A DNA stretch of 64,000 bases from positions 48,923 to 112,922 of the forward strand of contig JADYZZ010000038.1 of assembly GCA_020852865.1 (NCBI GenBank), given 5' to 3'. This document shows, piece by piece, positions 13,355 through 20,315 of this stretch. This DNA is from Rubrivivax sp. GTDB lineage: Bacteria; Pseudomonadota; Gammaproteobacteria; Burkholderiales; Burkholderiaceae_C. The translations under genes and the position numbers were made by a program. Within the stretch, counting starts at the first letter, position 1, and each line of letters opens with the position of its first letter. Under the pieces are notes generated by a model that ran no database searches, was not told the origin of the DNA, and worked only from the letters and a program-made list of their open reading frames with translations.

Positions 13355-14083
13355 TCAGGCGGCAGGCCGCAGCAGCAGCGCCGGACGGCTTCGGGTGAGC
13401 TCGACCAGCGTCGCGGCGTCGGGCCAGCCGGCTGCCGCCGCGTGCGGCGCGTCGGCCGTGGGTCGGCAGGCCTGGAGCGCGTGGCGCGCGACGCCGCGCG
13501 CGCCGAGCTGCGCGACGACGCGCGCGAGCCGCCCCTGCTCGAGCAGGCTCGGGTGCACGGTGGTGCGGCACTCGTAGGCCACGCCCGAGGCCTGCAACGC
13601 GTCGAGGCTCGCGCGCACGGCGGCGGCGGCGCCGCGCACGCCGCTCAGGCGCTCGTGCAGCGCGTCGTCGTCGAGCGGCGCCTTGACGTCGAGCCCCACC
13701 CAGTCGACCAGTGCCAGCAGCGGCTCGAGGCGGCGCGGCGACATGCCGGCCGTGTGCAGCCCGATGCGGTAGCCGAGCGTGCGCGCCTCGCGCATCGCCT
13801 GCGGCAGCGCCGGGTCGAGCGTGGGTTCGCCGCCGCTGAAGACGAGCGCGTCGAGCACGCGCGCTCGCCGCGCCAGCCAGGGCCGCAGTTCGGCCCACGC
13901 CGGGCCGCGGGCGGCGCCGCGCGCCTGCAACTGCGGGTTGTGGCAATAGGAGCAGCGCCAGGCGCAGCCCTGCACGAACACGACGGCGGCGAGCGCGCCG
14001 GGGTAGTCGATCGACGTGAACGGCTGCAGACCGCCGACGGCCAGCTTGTCGGCGGCGCAGCGCGCCGCCGCGACCGGGCTCAA
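13355..14083 (-). CDS. nrdG: Anaerobic ribonucleotide reductase activating protein (radical SAM)
   Basis: The 242-residue enzyme uses S-adenosylmethionine and a [4Fe-4S] cluster to generate the glycyl radical of class III ribonucleotide reductase. The cluster motif is CAWRCSYC (residues about 41-48), followed by FSGGEPT. It is longer than classical NrdG and fits the second NrdG type (about 230 residues). It starts with TTG at 14083, overlapping the stop of the glycyl-radical polypeptide as TTGA, so the two are translationally coupled. It forms an operon with both nrdD parts. Confidence 0.9.
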   Translation of the reverse strand: MSPVAAARCAADKLAVGGLQPFTSIDYPGALAAVVFVQGCAWRCSYCHNPQLQARGAARGPAWAELRPWLARRARVLDALVFSGGEPTLDPALPQAMREARTLGYRIGLHTAGMSPRRLEPLLALVDWVGLDVKAPLDDDALHERLSGVRGAAAAVRASLDALQASGVAYECRTTVHPSLLEQGRLARVVAQLGARGVARHALQACRPTADAPHAAAAGWPDAATLVELTRSRPALLLRPAA

Positions 14084-14289
14084 GCGCGCGCGCGCGCCAG
14101 GCCGGCGCTGCCCTCCTCGAAATGCCGGCGCTCGGCGAACTCGCCCTTCTTGCCCGTGTTGAACGAAGCCACCGGACGGTGGTAGCCCATCACGCGCGTC
14201 CAGACCTCGCAGCGCTGGCGCTCTTCGTCGGCGAGCGTCACTTCGGTTTGCGCGTGCGCGTGGGTGGCGGGTGCAGTCGCAAGGCTCAT
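14080..14289 (-). CDS. Small glycyl-radical polypeptide of class III ribonucleotide reductase (split NrdD C-terminus)
   Basis: This 69-residue protein carries CEVWTRVMGYHRPVASF, the glycyl-radical loop (R-V-x-G-Y) normally at the extreme C-terminus of NrdD. A Lys/Arg-rich tail (GKKGEFAERR) follows. The large NrdD gene upstream ends just before this element, so catalytic core and radical-bearing segment are separate polypeptides. The ATG at 14289 is chosen. The same frame stays open upstream to about 14409, but that stretch is low-complexity Thr/Pro sequence overlapping nrdD. NrdG would activate this small subunit. I recall similarly annotated short NrdD proteins in other betaproteobacteria but cannot verify it here. 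Confidence 0.8.
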   Translation of the reverse strand: MSLATAPATHAHAQTEVTLADEERQRCEVWTRVMGYHRPVASFNTGKKGEFAERRHFEEGSAGLARARA

Positions 14290-14341
14290 GGTCGGGTGCT
14301 CCGGTCTGGTGGTCGTCGTGCTGATGGTGGTGGTGGATGGG

Positions 14342-16369
14342 TCAGGCGGCGGCGAGGCGACGGCGCTTGGCGGCCAGGCGTTCCTCGTCGCAGCGCGGGC
14401 AGTAGTCATGCCGGCCGGCGAGGTAGCCGTGCGTCGGGCAGATCGAGAAGGTCGGCGTCACGGTCACGTAGGGCAGCCGGTAGTTCGTGAGGGCGCGCCG
14501 CACCAGCGTGCTGCAGGCCTCGGCACTGGACAGCGGCTCGCTCATGTACAGGTGCAGCACGGTACCTCCGGTGTACTTGCGCTGCAGCGGCTCCTGGCGC
14601 TCGAGCGCCTCGAAGGGGTCGTCGGTGAAGCCCACCGGCAGCTGCGAGCTGTTCGTGTAGTACGGCTGCTCGGCCGTGCCCGCCTGCAGGATGTCGGGCC
14701 AGCGGCGCCGGTCTTCCTTGGCGAAGCGGTAGGTCGTGCCCTCGGCCGGCGTCGCCTCGAGGTTGTAGAGGTGGCCCGTCTCCTCCTGAAACTGCACCAT
14801 GCGCGCGCGCACATGGTCGAGCACGCGCTCGGCGAAGGCCTGGCCCCAGGGCGTGGTGATGTCGTGCGCGTCGTGCGTGAAGTTGCGGATCATCTCGTTC
14901 AGGCCGTTCACGCCCAGCGTCGAGAAGTGGTTGCGCAGCGTGCCGAGGTAGCGCTTGGTGTAGGGGAAGAGGCCCTGGTCGATGAGCCGCTGCACCACCT
15001 TGCGCTTGATCTCCAGGCTCGCCTTGCCGAGTTCCAGCAGCTCGTCCAGGCGCGCCAGCAGCGCGGCCTCGTCGCCCGCGTGGCGGTGGCCCAGGCGCGC
15101 GCAGTTCACCGTCACCACACCCACCGAGCCGGTCTGCTCGGCCGAGCCGAACAGGCCGTTGCCGCGCTTGAGCAGCTCGCGCAGGTCGAGCTGCAGCCGG
15201 CAGCACATGCTGCGCACCATGTGCGGCTCGAGGTCGGAGTTGACGAAGTTCTGGAAGTACGGCAGCCCGTAGCGCGCCGTCATCTCGAACAGCGCGCGCG
15301 CGTTCGGCGTGGTCCAGTCGAAGTCCCTGGTGATGTTGTAGGTGGGGATCGGGAAGGTGAAGACGCGCCCCTTGGCGTCGCCCGCGCTCATCACCTCGAT
15401 GTAGGCGCGGTTGATGAGGTCCATCTCGGCCTGCAGCTCGCCGTAGGTGAAGGGCATCTCCTGGCCGCCGATCACCGGCACCTGCGCGCGCAGGTCCTCC
15501 GGGCAGGTCCAGTCGAAGGTGAGATTGGTGAACGGCGTCTGCGTGCCCCAGCGGCTGGGCACGTTGAGGTTGTAGATCAGCTCCTGGATGCACTGGCGCA
15601 CCTGCTCGTAGGCGAGCGCGTCCTTGCGCACGTAGGGCGCCAAGTAGGTGTCGAAGGAGCTGAAGGCCTGCGCGCCGGCCCACTCGTTCTGCAGCGTGCC
15701 GAGGAAATTGACGATCTGCCCGACCGCGCTCGACAGCCGCCTGGGCGGCCCGGCCTCGACCTTGCCCGGCACCCCGTTCAGGCCCTCGTGCAGCAACGTG
15801 CGCAGCGACCAGCCGGCGCAGTAGCCCGAGAGCATGTCGAGATCGTGGATGTGCACGTCGGCCTCGCGGTGCGCGCGGCCGATCTCGGGCGGGTAGACAT
15901 GGTCGAGCCAGTAGTTGGCGACCACCTTGCCCGAGACGTTGAGGATCAGCCCGCCCAGGCTCCAGCCCTGGTTGGCGTTGGCGTTGATGCGCCAGTCGCG
16001 CTGCTCGAGGTACTCGTCCATCGCCGCCTGCACGTCGACCAGGGTCTTGCGCGTGTCGCGCAGCGCCCGGTGCTGCTCGCGGTAGACGATGTAGGCGCGC
16101 AGCGTGCGGCGGTGGCCGGCGTCGTACAGCGTCGCCTCGACGGCGTCCTGGATCTGTTCGATATGCGGCGCGGCGGCCGTCGCGGCAGCCTGCTCGCGCA
16201 GGCGCGCCAGCACGCCGTCGCGCGTGAGGCGTTCGGCCTCGGCGGTGTCGAACTGGCCGCAGGCGCGGCCGGCACGCGCCAGCGCGTCGGCGATCTTGGC
16301 GGCGTCGAAGGCCACCAGGCGGCCGTCGCGCTTGAGGACATGGGTGGGCTGCAGCCCGGCCTGCGGCAT
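14342..16369 (-). CDS. nrdD: Anaerobic ribonucleoside-triphosphate reductase NrdD, catalytic core
   Basis: The 675-residue protein reduces ribonucleoside triphosphates to deoxy forms without oxygen. An N-terminal ATP-cone (HVLKRDGRLVAFDAAKIADAL) is followed by the ten-stranded barrel. The C-terminus carries the zinc-binding cysteines (ICPTHGY...YCPRCDEER) and then stops at RRRLAAA. The expected glycyl-radical loop is missing from this chain and is encoded by the next gene, 52 bases downstream. The ATG at 16369 (MPQAGLQ) has GGAG about 10 bases before it; the open frame upstream is unsupported. An Fnr-type box and two NrdR boxes lie in the upstream region. Confidence 0.93.
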   Translation of the reverse strand: MPQAGLQPTHVLKRDGRLVAFDAAKIADALARAGRACGQFDTAEAERLTRDGVLARLREQAAATAAAPHIEQIQDAVEATLYDAGHRRTLRAYIVYREQHRALRDTRKTLVDVQAAMDEYLEQRDWRINANANQGWSLGGLILNVSGKVVANYWLDHVYPPEIGRAHREADVHIHDLDMLSGYCAGWSLRTLLHEGLNGVPGKVEAGPPRRLSSAVGQIVNFLGTLQNEWAGAQAFSSFDTYLAPYVRKDALAYEQVRQCIQELIYNLNVPSRWGTQTPFTNLTFDWTCPEDLRAQVPVIGGQEMPFTYGELQAEMDLINRAYIEVMSAGDAKGRVFTFPIPTYNITRDFDWTTPNARALFEMTARYGLPYFQNFVNSDLEPHMVRSMCCRLQLDLRELLKRGNGLFGSAEQTGSVGVVTVNCARLGHRHAGDEAALLARLDELLELGKASLEIKRKVVQRLIDQGLFPYTKRYLGTLRNHFSTLGVNGLNEMIRNFTHDAHDITTPWGQAFAERVLDHVRARMVQFQEETGHLYNLEATPAEGTTYRFAKEDRRRWPDILQAGTAEQPYYTNSSQLPVGFTDDPFEALERQEPLQRKYTGGTVLHLYMSEPLSSAEACSTLVRRALTNYRLPYVTVTPTFSICPTHGYLAGRHDYCPRCDEERLAAKRRRLAAA

Positions 16370-16467
16370 GGGTCGTCGTCTCCGTGCATGGGCGCCGCCG
16401 GGTGCCTGTGCGGACCCGGTGCGCGTGGGGGTCTGGCGTGCCGGCCGGGGTCGGTCGGCCGCTGCGA

Positions 16468-16483
16468 ACACTACATCTAGTGT
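16468..16483 (-). promoter_or_regulatory. NrdR box 1 upstream of nrdD
   Basis: ACACTACATCTAGTGT matches the NrdR consensus (ACACWATATATWGTGT) at 14 of 16 positions. NrdR is the Zn/ATP-cone repressor of ribonucleotide reductase genes in bacteria. The box lies about 100 bases before the nrdD start, and its partner starts 32 bp away. Confidence 0.8.
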
Positions 16484-16499
16484 CAGATGCCAAGCCTAA

Positions 16500-16515
16500 C
16501 CACTATGGGTAGCGT
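16500..16515 (-). promoter_or_regulatory. NrdR box 2 overlapping a candidate -10 element
   Basis: CCACTATGGGTAGCGT matches the NrdR consensus at 11 of 16 positions. It starts 32 bp (three helical turns) from box 1, the spacing typical of paired NrdR boxes. On the minus strand it contains CATAGT (16502-16507), a fair -10 hexamer that would start transcription near 16495. NrdR binding would then occlude the promoter. Confidence 0.7.
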
Positions 16516-16549
16516 GCGCAAGACCCGGCGGCGGCCGCGGTGCGATCTC

Positions 16550-16563
16550 TTGATCGGGTTCAA
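16550..16563 (-). promoter_or_regulatory. Fnr/Anr-type box upstream of nrdD
   Basis: The plus strand reads TTGAT-CGGG-TTCAA, nine of ten arm positions of the Fnr/Anr consensus. With the -10 element at 16502-16507 and a start near 16495, the box centre lies at about -61.5, the classical class I activator position. This predicts anaerobic activation combined with NrdR repression of the nrdD operon. Confidence 0.75.
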
Positions 16564-16612
16564 GAACGAGCGCTGCTTCGCCCCTCGGCGCGCGCTGCTT
16601 CGGCGCTGCGCG

Positions 16613-17485
16613 TCAGGCCGAGGGCGCCGGCGATGCCTCACCCGCGCCGGCCAGTCCGGCCAGCAGCGCCAGCCCCAACGCGCCGAGCGCGTGGTGCGCC
16701 CACACGAGCGCGGGCGGCGCGCCCAGGCCCGCGGCAGCCAGCCCGAGCAGGGGCTGCAGGAGCGCGGCCAGCACGAGAGCGCGCCCCTCCGCGCGCCGCC
16801 CGTCGCGTTGCGCGGCCAGGCCCACCGCCAGGGCCCAGAGCAGCGCCGGCAGTGCGAGCGCCAGGTGCAGCAGTGACGCCGCGTCACCCGGGCGCAGCGC
16901 CGGCGCCGCGCCCGAGACCGCGCCCGTGGCTCCCTGCACCAGCCACAGCGCTGCCCCGGCGAGCGCCAAGCGCGCGCGGCGCCGCGGGAGCGCAGCGCCC
17001 GGCTGCAAGCCGCGCCACGCGGTCCAGGCCAGGGCCCACAGGAGCAGGCCGCCGATGAGATTGCCCAGCAGCACCGCGCTCGAGCGGGCGCCGGGCGTGA
17101 CGATCCCGAGCGCAGCCAGGCCCAGGGCCAGCGCAGCCATCGCGAGGGCGCGTGCTGCGAGGCGGCGCGCGCCCGCGCGGTGCGCCAGCCAGGCGAGCGC
17201 GAACACGATCGGCAGCAGCAGCGAAGCGGCCACGCGGTGAACGCTTCGCGCCGCGCTCAGCGCCGGACTGTCCGCCGCCCGGTCCGGCGATCGCTGCGCG
17301 AGCGAACGCAGCGTCGCCGGCGCCGCGCTGCGGCAGGCCGGCCAGTCGGAACAGGCCGGCCGCACAGACGCCAGGCGAAGCCAGGCGCTGGCGAGCACGA
17401 CGGCGGCCATCAGCATGAGAGCCAGGCACGCCGCTGCGGCCAGCCGGCGCCTGTGCCGCGCATCGATCGGCGGGCCTGCGTTCAT
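16613..17485 (-). CDS. CtaA/COX15-like membrane protein lacking apparent catalytic residues
   Basis: This 290-residue protein has about eight membrane segments in the heme A synthase arrangement. An extracytoplasmic cysteine pair is present in CSDWPAC (about residues 45-51). The heme ligand motif E-x-x-H-R reads RSVHR (His about 83), so the key Glu is Arg. The position of the second ligand in the first half reads LLGNLIGG, with Asn where His is expected. The second half keeps candidate ligands in LLHLALALP and WAHHALGALG. It is divergent from the heme-copper NO reductase run. It may be a heme-binding or assembly factor rather than a heme A synthase. Confidence 0.65.
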   Translation of the reverse strand: MNAGPPIDARHRRRLAAAACLALMLMAAVVLASAWLRLASVRPACSDWPACRSAAPATLRSLAQRSPDRAADSPALSAARSVHRVAASLLLPIVFALAWLAHRAGARRLAARALAMAALALGLAALGIVTPGARSSAVLLGNLIGGLLLWALAWTAWRGLQPGAALPRRRARLALAGAALWLVQGATGAVSGAAPALRPGDAASLLHLALALPALLWALAVGLAAQRDGRRAEGRALVLAALLQPLLGLAAAGLGAPPALVWAHHALGALGLALLAGLAGAGEASPAPSA

Positions 17486-17812
17486 GGGCGAACGTCGCCG
17501 ACGTGGTCTTGCGTCGGATCAACCGCTTGCCTCGCGCATGCCGCGCGCATGCTCGCGTCGTGCGCGAAGACGGCATTCGAGGGGTGTAGGGGCAAACCCG
17601 AGATGCAATGTGCCTGCATGCCTGCGTGTCTTGTACACCACGCGGCCGTTGCGCGAGCAGGGGTGTCGAGCGGCCGAATCCTTGACCTGGGTCATACTGG
17701 CACGGCGCGAGGGCCTTGGAGAATGAAAAGATGGCCTCGCCATTGGCGGTGTGCTCGCGGCACGCGAGCGCCCATCGTCCAGGTCCGACCCGAACTACCC
17801 AAGGAGACGCCC
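17486..17812 (+). other. Promoter region of the NO reductase run
   Basis: These 327 bases lie between the divergent CtaA-like gene and the first small gene of the norSY run. They contain the Dnr-like box at 17682-17695. A candidate -10 (GAGAAT, 17719-17724) would give a start near 17731, placing the box centre at about -42, and so a leader of about 80 bases. No other gene or terminator is seen. Confidence 0.5.
17682..17695 (+). promoter_or_regulatory. Dnr/Fnr-type box upstream of the norSY run
   Basis: TTGAC-CTGG-GTCAT is an inverted repeat with four of five arm pairs. It shares the TTGA(A/C)CTGG core with the nirS and nnrS sites. Its centre is about -42 from the start predicted by the GAGAAT hexamer, the class II activator position. 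Confidence 0.65.
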
Positions 17813-17977
17813 ATGAGCCATCCGCAGCACGCCGACGACGACAACGCTCCGGTCCCGTGGTTGCAGCAATTGCTCGACAACCCCTTCCTGCTGCTGTTCC
17901 TGGGCGTGCTGATCCCGTCGGTGCTCTACACGGTCTGGGGCGTGGTCGAGATCCTGACGCTGCCGGTGGGCAAGTAA
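17813..17977 (+). CDS. 54-residue single-span membrane peptide, putative NO reductase small subunit
   Basis: The peptide has an acidic, soluble N-terminus (about 20 residues) and a single membrane helix (about residues 27-50). It ends LPVGK. AAGGAG lies 7 bases before the ATG, and it stops 15 bases before the CuA subunit gene with another good ribosome site between. Size and topology recall the one-helix subunit IIa of ba3-type oxidases, which sits against subunits I and II. No family can be assigned from sequence alone; an accessory-subunit role is inferred from its position as first gene of the operon. Confidence 0.75.
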   Translation: MSHPQHADDDNAPVPWLQQLLDNPFLLLFLGVLIPSVLYTVWGVVEILTLPVGK

Positions 17978-17992
17978 GAGGAGAACATCGAG

Positions 17993-18532
17993 ATGAGCGC
18001 CATTCTTCCGCCGAGCGACCGCCTCTGGATCAAGCACCCGATCGACCGCGTCGAAGGCACGTGGATCGTGCTCGCGCTGACCTGGTGCCTGATCATGTTC
18101 TTCATGATGATCGGCTGGCATATCTGGGGCAAGCAGAACCTGTCGACGGAAACCTATCGCACGACGCCCGAGCGCCACACCGCCGCGACGCAGGCGATGG
18201 TCGACAAGTACACGGTACGCACCGAGACGGACGAGAAGATCCCGGTGGTGGCGCCGCCGCCGGGCAGCGACGTCTACCTGATCGCGCGCCTGTGGGCCTT
18301 CTACCCGATCCTCGAGCTCGAGAAGGGCAAGACCTACAAGCTGCACCTGACGGCGCTCGACTACAACCACGGCTTCTCGCTGCAGCCGGCCAACATCAAC
18401 ATCCAGGTCGTGCCCGGCTTCGAGCACGTCGTCACCGTGACGCCGAACCAGTCGGGCACCTACTCGATCGTGTGCAACGAGTTCTGCGGCATCGGCCACC
18501 ACAAGATGGTCGGCCGTCTCTACGTGAAGTGA
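17993..18532 (+). CDS. norS: CuA-containing subunit II of a heme-copper NO reductase (NorS type)
   Basis: This 179-residue protein has one N-terminal membrane anchor (about residues 23-44) and a periplasmic cupredoxin domain. The CuA ligands are complete: H126 (DYNHG), C161, C165 and H169 (CNEFCGIGH), and M172. It accepts electrons from a periplasmic donor and passes them to the catalytic subunit. It resembles subunit II of B-family oxidases and the NorS subunit described beside NorY and SenC in ammonia oxidisers. It is preceded by GAGGAGAAC and followed after 10 bases by the catalytic subunit. An oxidase subunit is the alternative, made less likely by the partner's active site. Confidence 0.85.
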   Translation: MSAILPPSDRLWIKHPIDRVEGTWIVLALTWCLIMFFMMIGWHIWGKQNLSTETYRTTPERHTAATQAMVDKYTVRTETDEKIPVVAPPPGSDVYLIARLWAFYPILELEKGKTYKLHLTALDYNHGFSLQPANINIQVVPGFEHVVTVTPNQSGTYSIVCNEFCGIGHHKMVGRLYVK

Positions 18533-18542
18533 GGGGGGAACC

Positions 18543-20243
18543 ATGAGCGTTGCCACTACGTACCGCACCTGCCCCCGCTCGGGGCTCCAGTTCGAGGATC
18601 AGGCCGAGAAGCTGATGAAGGCCAACGCCTTCGTCGCCGTGGTCTGGCTGCTCGTCGGCGGCATCCTGGCCATCGGCGTCGTGCTCACGCGCTGGCCGGC
18701 CGTGCACTGGCTCGAGGCCGACACCTTCTACCAGGTGCTCACGGCGCACGGCCTCGACATGCTGATCTTCTGGATCATCTTCTTCGAGATCGCCGTCCTG
18801 TACTTCTGCGCCTCGACGCTGCTGCGCTGCCGCATCGCGACGCCGAAGATCGCCTGGCTCGCATTCGTGCTCATGGTCGTCGGCTCGCTGCTGAACAACT
18901 ACGCGGTGTTCCGCGGCGCCTCGAGCGTGATGATGACGAGCTACGTGCCGATGATGGCCGAGCCCAATTTCTACCTCGGGCTGATCATCTTCGCCGTCGG
19001 CGCCCTGATCGGCTGCTTCGTGTTCTTCGGCACCCTGGTCGTGGCCAAGCGCGAGAAGACCTACGAGGGCTCGGTGCCCCTGGTCACCTTCGGCGCCATC
19101 ACGGCCGCGATCATCGCGGTGTTCACGCTGCTGCACGGCGCGGTGATCCTGATCCCGACCTGGCTGATGTCGCTGGGCGTCGTCAAGTCGGTCGACCCGC
19201 TCGCCTACCGCACGATCTGGTGGGCGCTGGGCCATTCGTCGCAGCAGATCAACGTCGCGGCGCACATCTCGGTGTGGTACCTGGTGGCGGCGGTGGCCTT
19301 CGGCGCCAAGCCGATGAGCGAGCGCGTCAGCCGCACCGCCTTCTTGCTCTACATCCTGTTCCTGCAGCTCGCCAGCGCCCACCACCTGCTCGCCGACCCG
19401 GGGCTGTCGACGGCCTGGAAGATCGTCAACACCAGCTACTTCATGTACTTCGCGGTGCTGGCCTCGATGCTGCACGGCCTGACGATCCCGGGCGCGATGG
19501 AAGTCGCACAGCGCCAGAAGGGCTACACGAAGGGTCTGTTCGAGTGGCTGCGCAAGGCGCCCTGGAGCAACCCCACGTTCTCGGGCGTGTTCATCTCCAT
19601 CATCGGCTTCGGCTTCCTGGGCGGCATCTCGGGCGTGATGATGGGCACCGAGCAGCTCAACATGATCATCCACAACACGATCTACGTGCCGGGCCACTTC
19701 CATGCCACGGTGGTGGTGGGTACGACGCTGACCTTCATGGCGCTCACCTACTACCTGATCCCGGTGCTGTTCAAGCGCGAGATGATCGCGCCGCAGCTGG
19801 CCAAGTGGCAGCCCTACCTGTTCGGCCTGTCGATGTACTTCTTCTGCCTGGTGATGATGGGCGCCGGCACGCTGGGCGTCTCGCGCCGGCACTGGGACAT
19901 GGCGTTCCAGGGCGCCGCGCTCGCCTACGAGTGGCCGGGCGCCGCCTACCTGATGATGGGCCTGGTGGGCATCGGCGGCCTCGCGGCCATCGTCGGCGGC
20001 GGGATCTACATCTACGTCACCGTCGGCTCGCTGCTGTGGGGCCGGAAGCTCGAGAGCGGAAGCTCGAGCGCGAAGTTCACGCCGGTGCCGCGCGCCGCAC
20101 CGACGGTGGCCGCGCAGAGCTACGGCTCGATGGGCTTCGCGGCGCCGGGCACCTTCGTCCTCGCGATGGTGTTCCTGCTCTCCTTCGTGCTCTACTACTT
20201 CATCAACTGGAAGTACCTTTCGACGCTCTGGGGTCTTAGTTGA
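18543..20243 (+). CDS. norY: Heme-copper catalytic subunit, sNOR-type nitric oxide reductase (NorY)
   Basis: This 566-residue membrane protein has the heme-copper oxidase fold. Low-spin heme ligands are H69 (LTAHGLDM) and H387, the high-spin heme ligand is H385 (VPGHFHAT), and CuB ligands are H231 with H280-H281 (SAHHLLADPG). After H231 the sequence is SSQQ where oxygen reductases have P-x-V-Y, so the tyrosine cross-linked to the CuB His is replaced by Gln 235. This rules against a normal oxygen reductase and fits the CuA-linked NOR families related to B-type oxidases, specifically sNOR/NorY given the neighbouring NorS and SCO. It would reduce NO made by NirS to N2O. A terminator-like hairpin follows. 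Confidence 0.85.
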   Translation: MSVATTYRTCPRSGLQFEDQAEKLMKANAFVAVVWLLVGGILAIGVVLTRWPAVHWLEADTFYQVLTAHGLDMLIFWIIFFEIAVLYFCASTLLRCRIATPKIAWLAFVLMVVGSLLNNYAVFRGASSVMMTSYVPMMAEPNFYLGLIIFAVGALIGCFVFFGTLVVAKREKTYEGSVPLVTFGAITAAIIAVFTLLHGAVILIPTWLMSLGVVKSVDPLAYRTIWWALGHSSQQINVAAHISVWYLVAAVAFGAKPMSERVSRTAFLLYILFLQLASAHHLLADPGLSTAWKIVNTSYFMYFAVLASMLHGLTIPGAMEVAQRQKGYTKGLFEWLRKAPWSNPTFSGVFISIIGFGFLGGISGVMMGTEQLNMIIHNTIYVPGHFHATVVVGTTLTFMALTYYLIPVLFKREMIAPQLAKWQPYLFGLSMYFFCLVMMGAGTLGVSRRHWDMAFQGAALAYEWPGAAYLMMGLVGIGGLAAIVGGGIYIYVTVGSLLWGRKLESGSSSAKFTPVPRAAPTVAAQSYGSMGFAAPGTFVLAMVFLLSFVLYYFINWKYLSTLWGLS

Positions 20244-20255
20244 GACCCTAGACTG

Positions 20256-20279
20256 CCGGGGGCGCCAAGGCGCCCCCGG
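20256..20279 (+). terminator. Hairpin between norY and ctaB
   Basis: CCGGGGGCGCC and GGCGCCCCCGG form a perfect 11-bp stem with an AA between the arms (a wider loop in practice), followed by TTT only. It lies 12 bases after the norY stop and 36 bases before the ctaB start. With the short T-run it is probably a partial terminator or an mRNA-stabilising stem that raises norSY relative to downstream genes. Confidence 0.65.
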
Positions 20280-20315
20280 TTTGCCTTGGGACAAGGAGTG
20301 GAGGAAAAAGACCTC

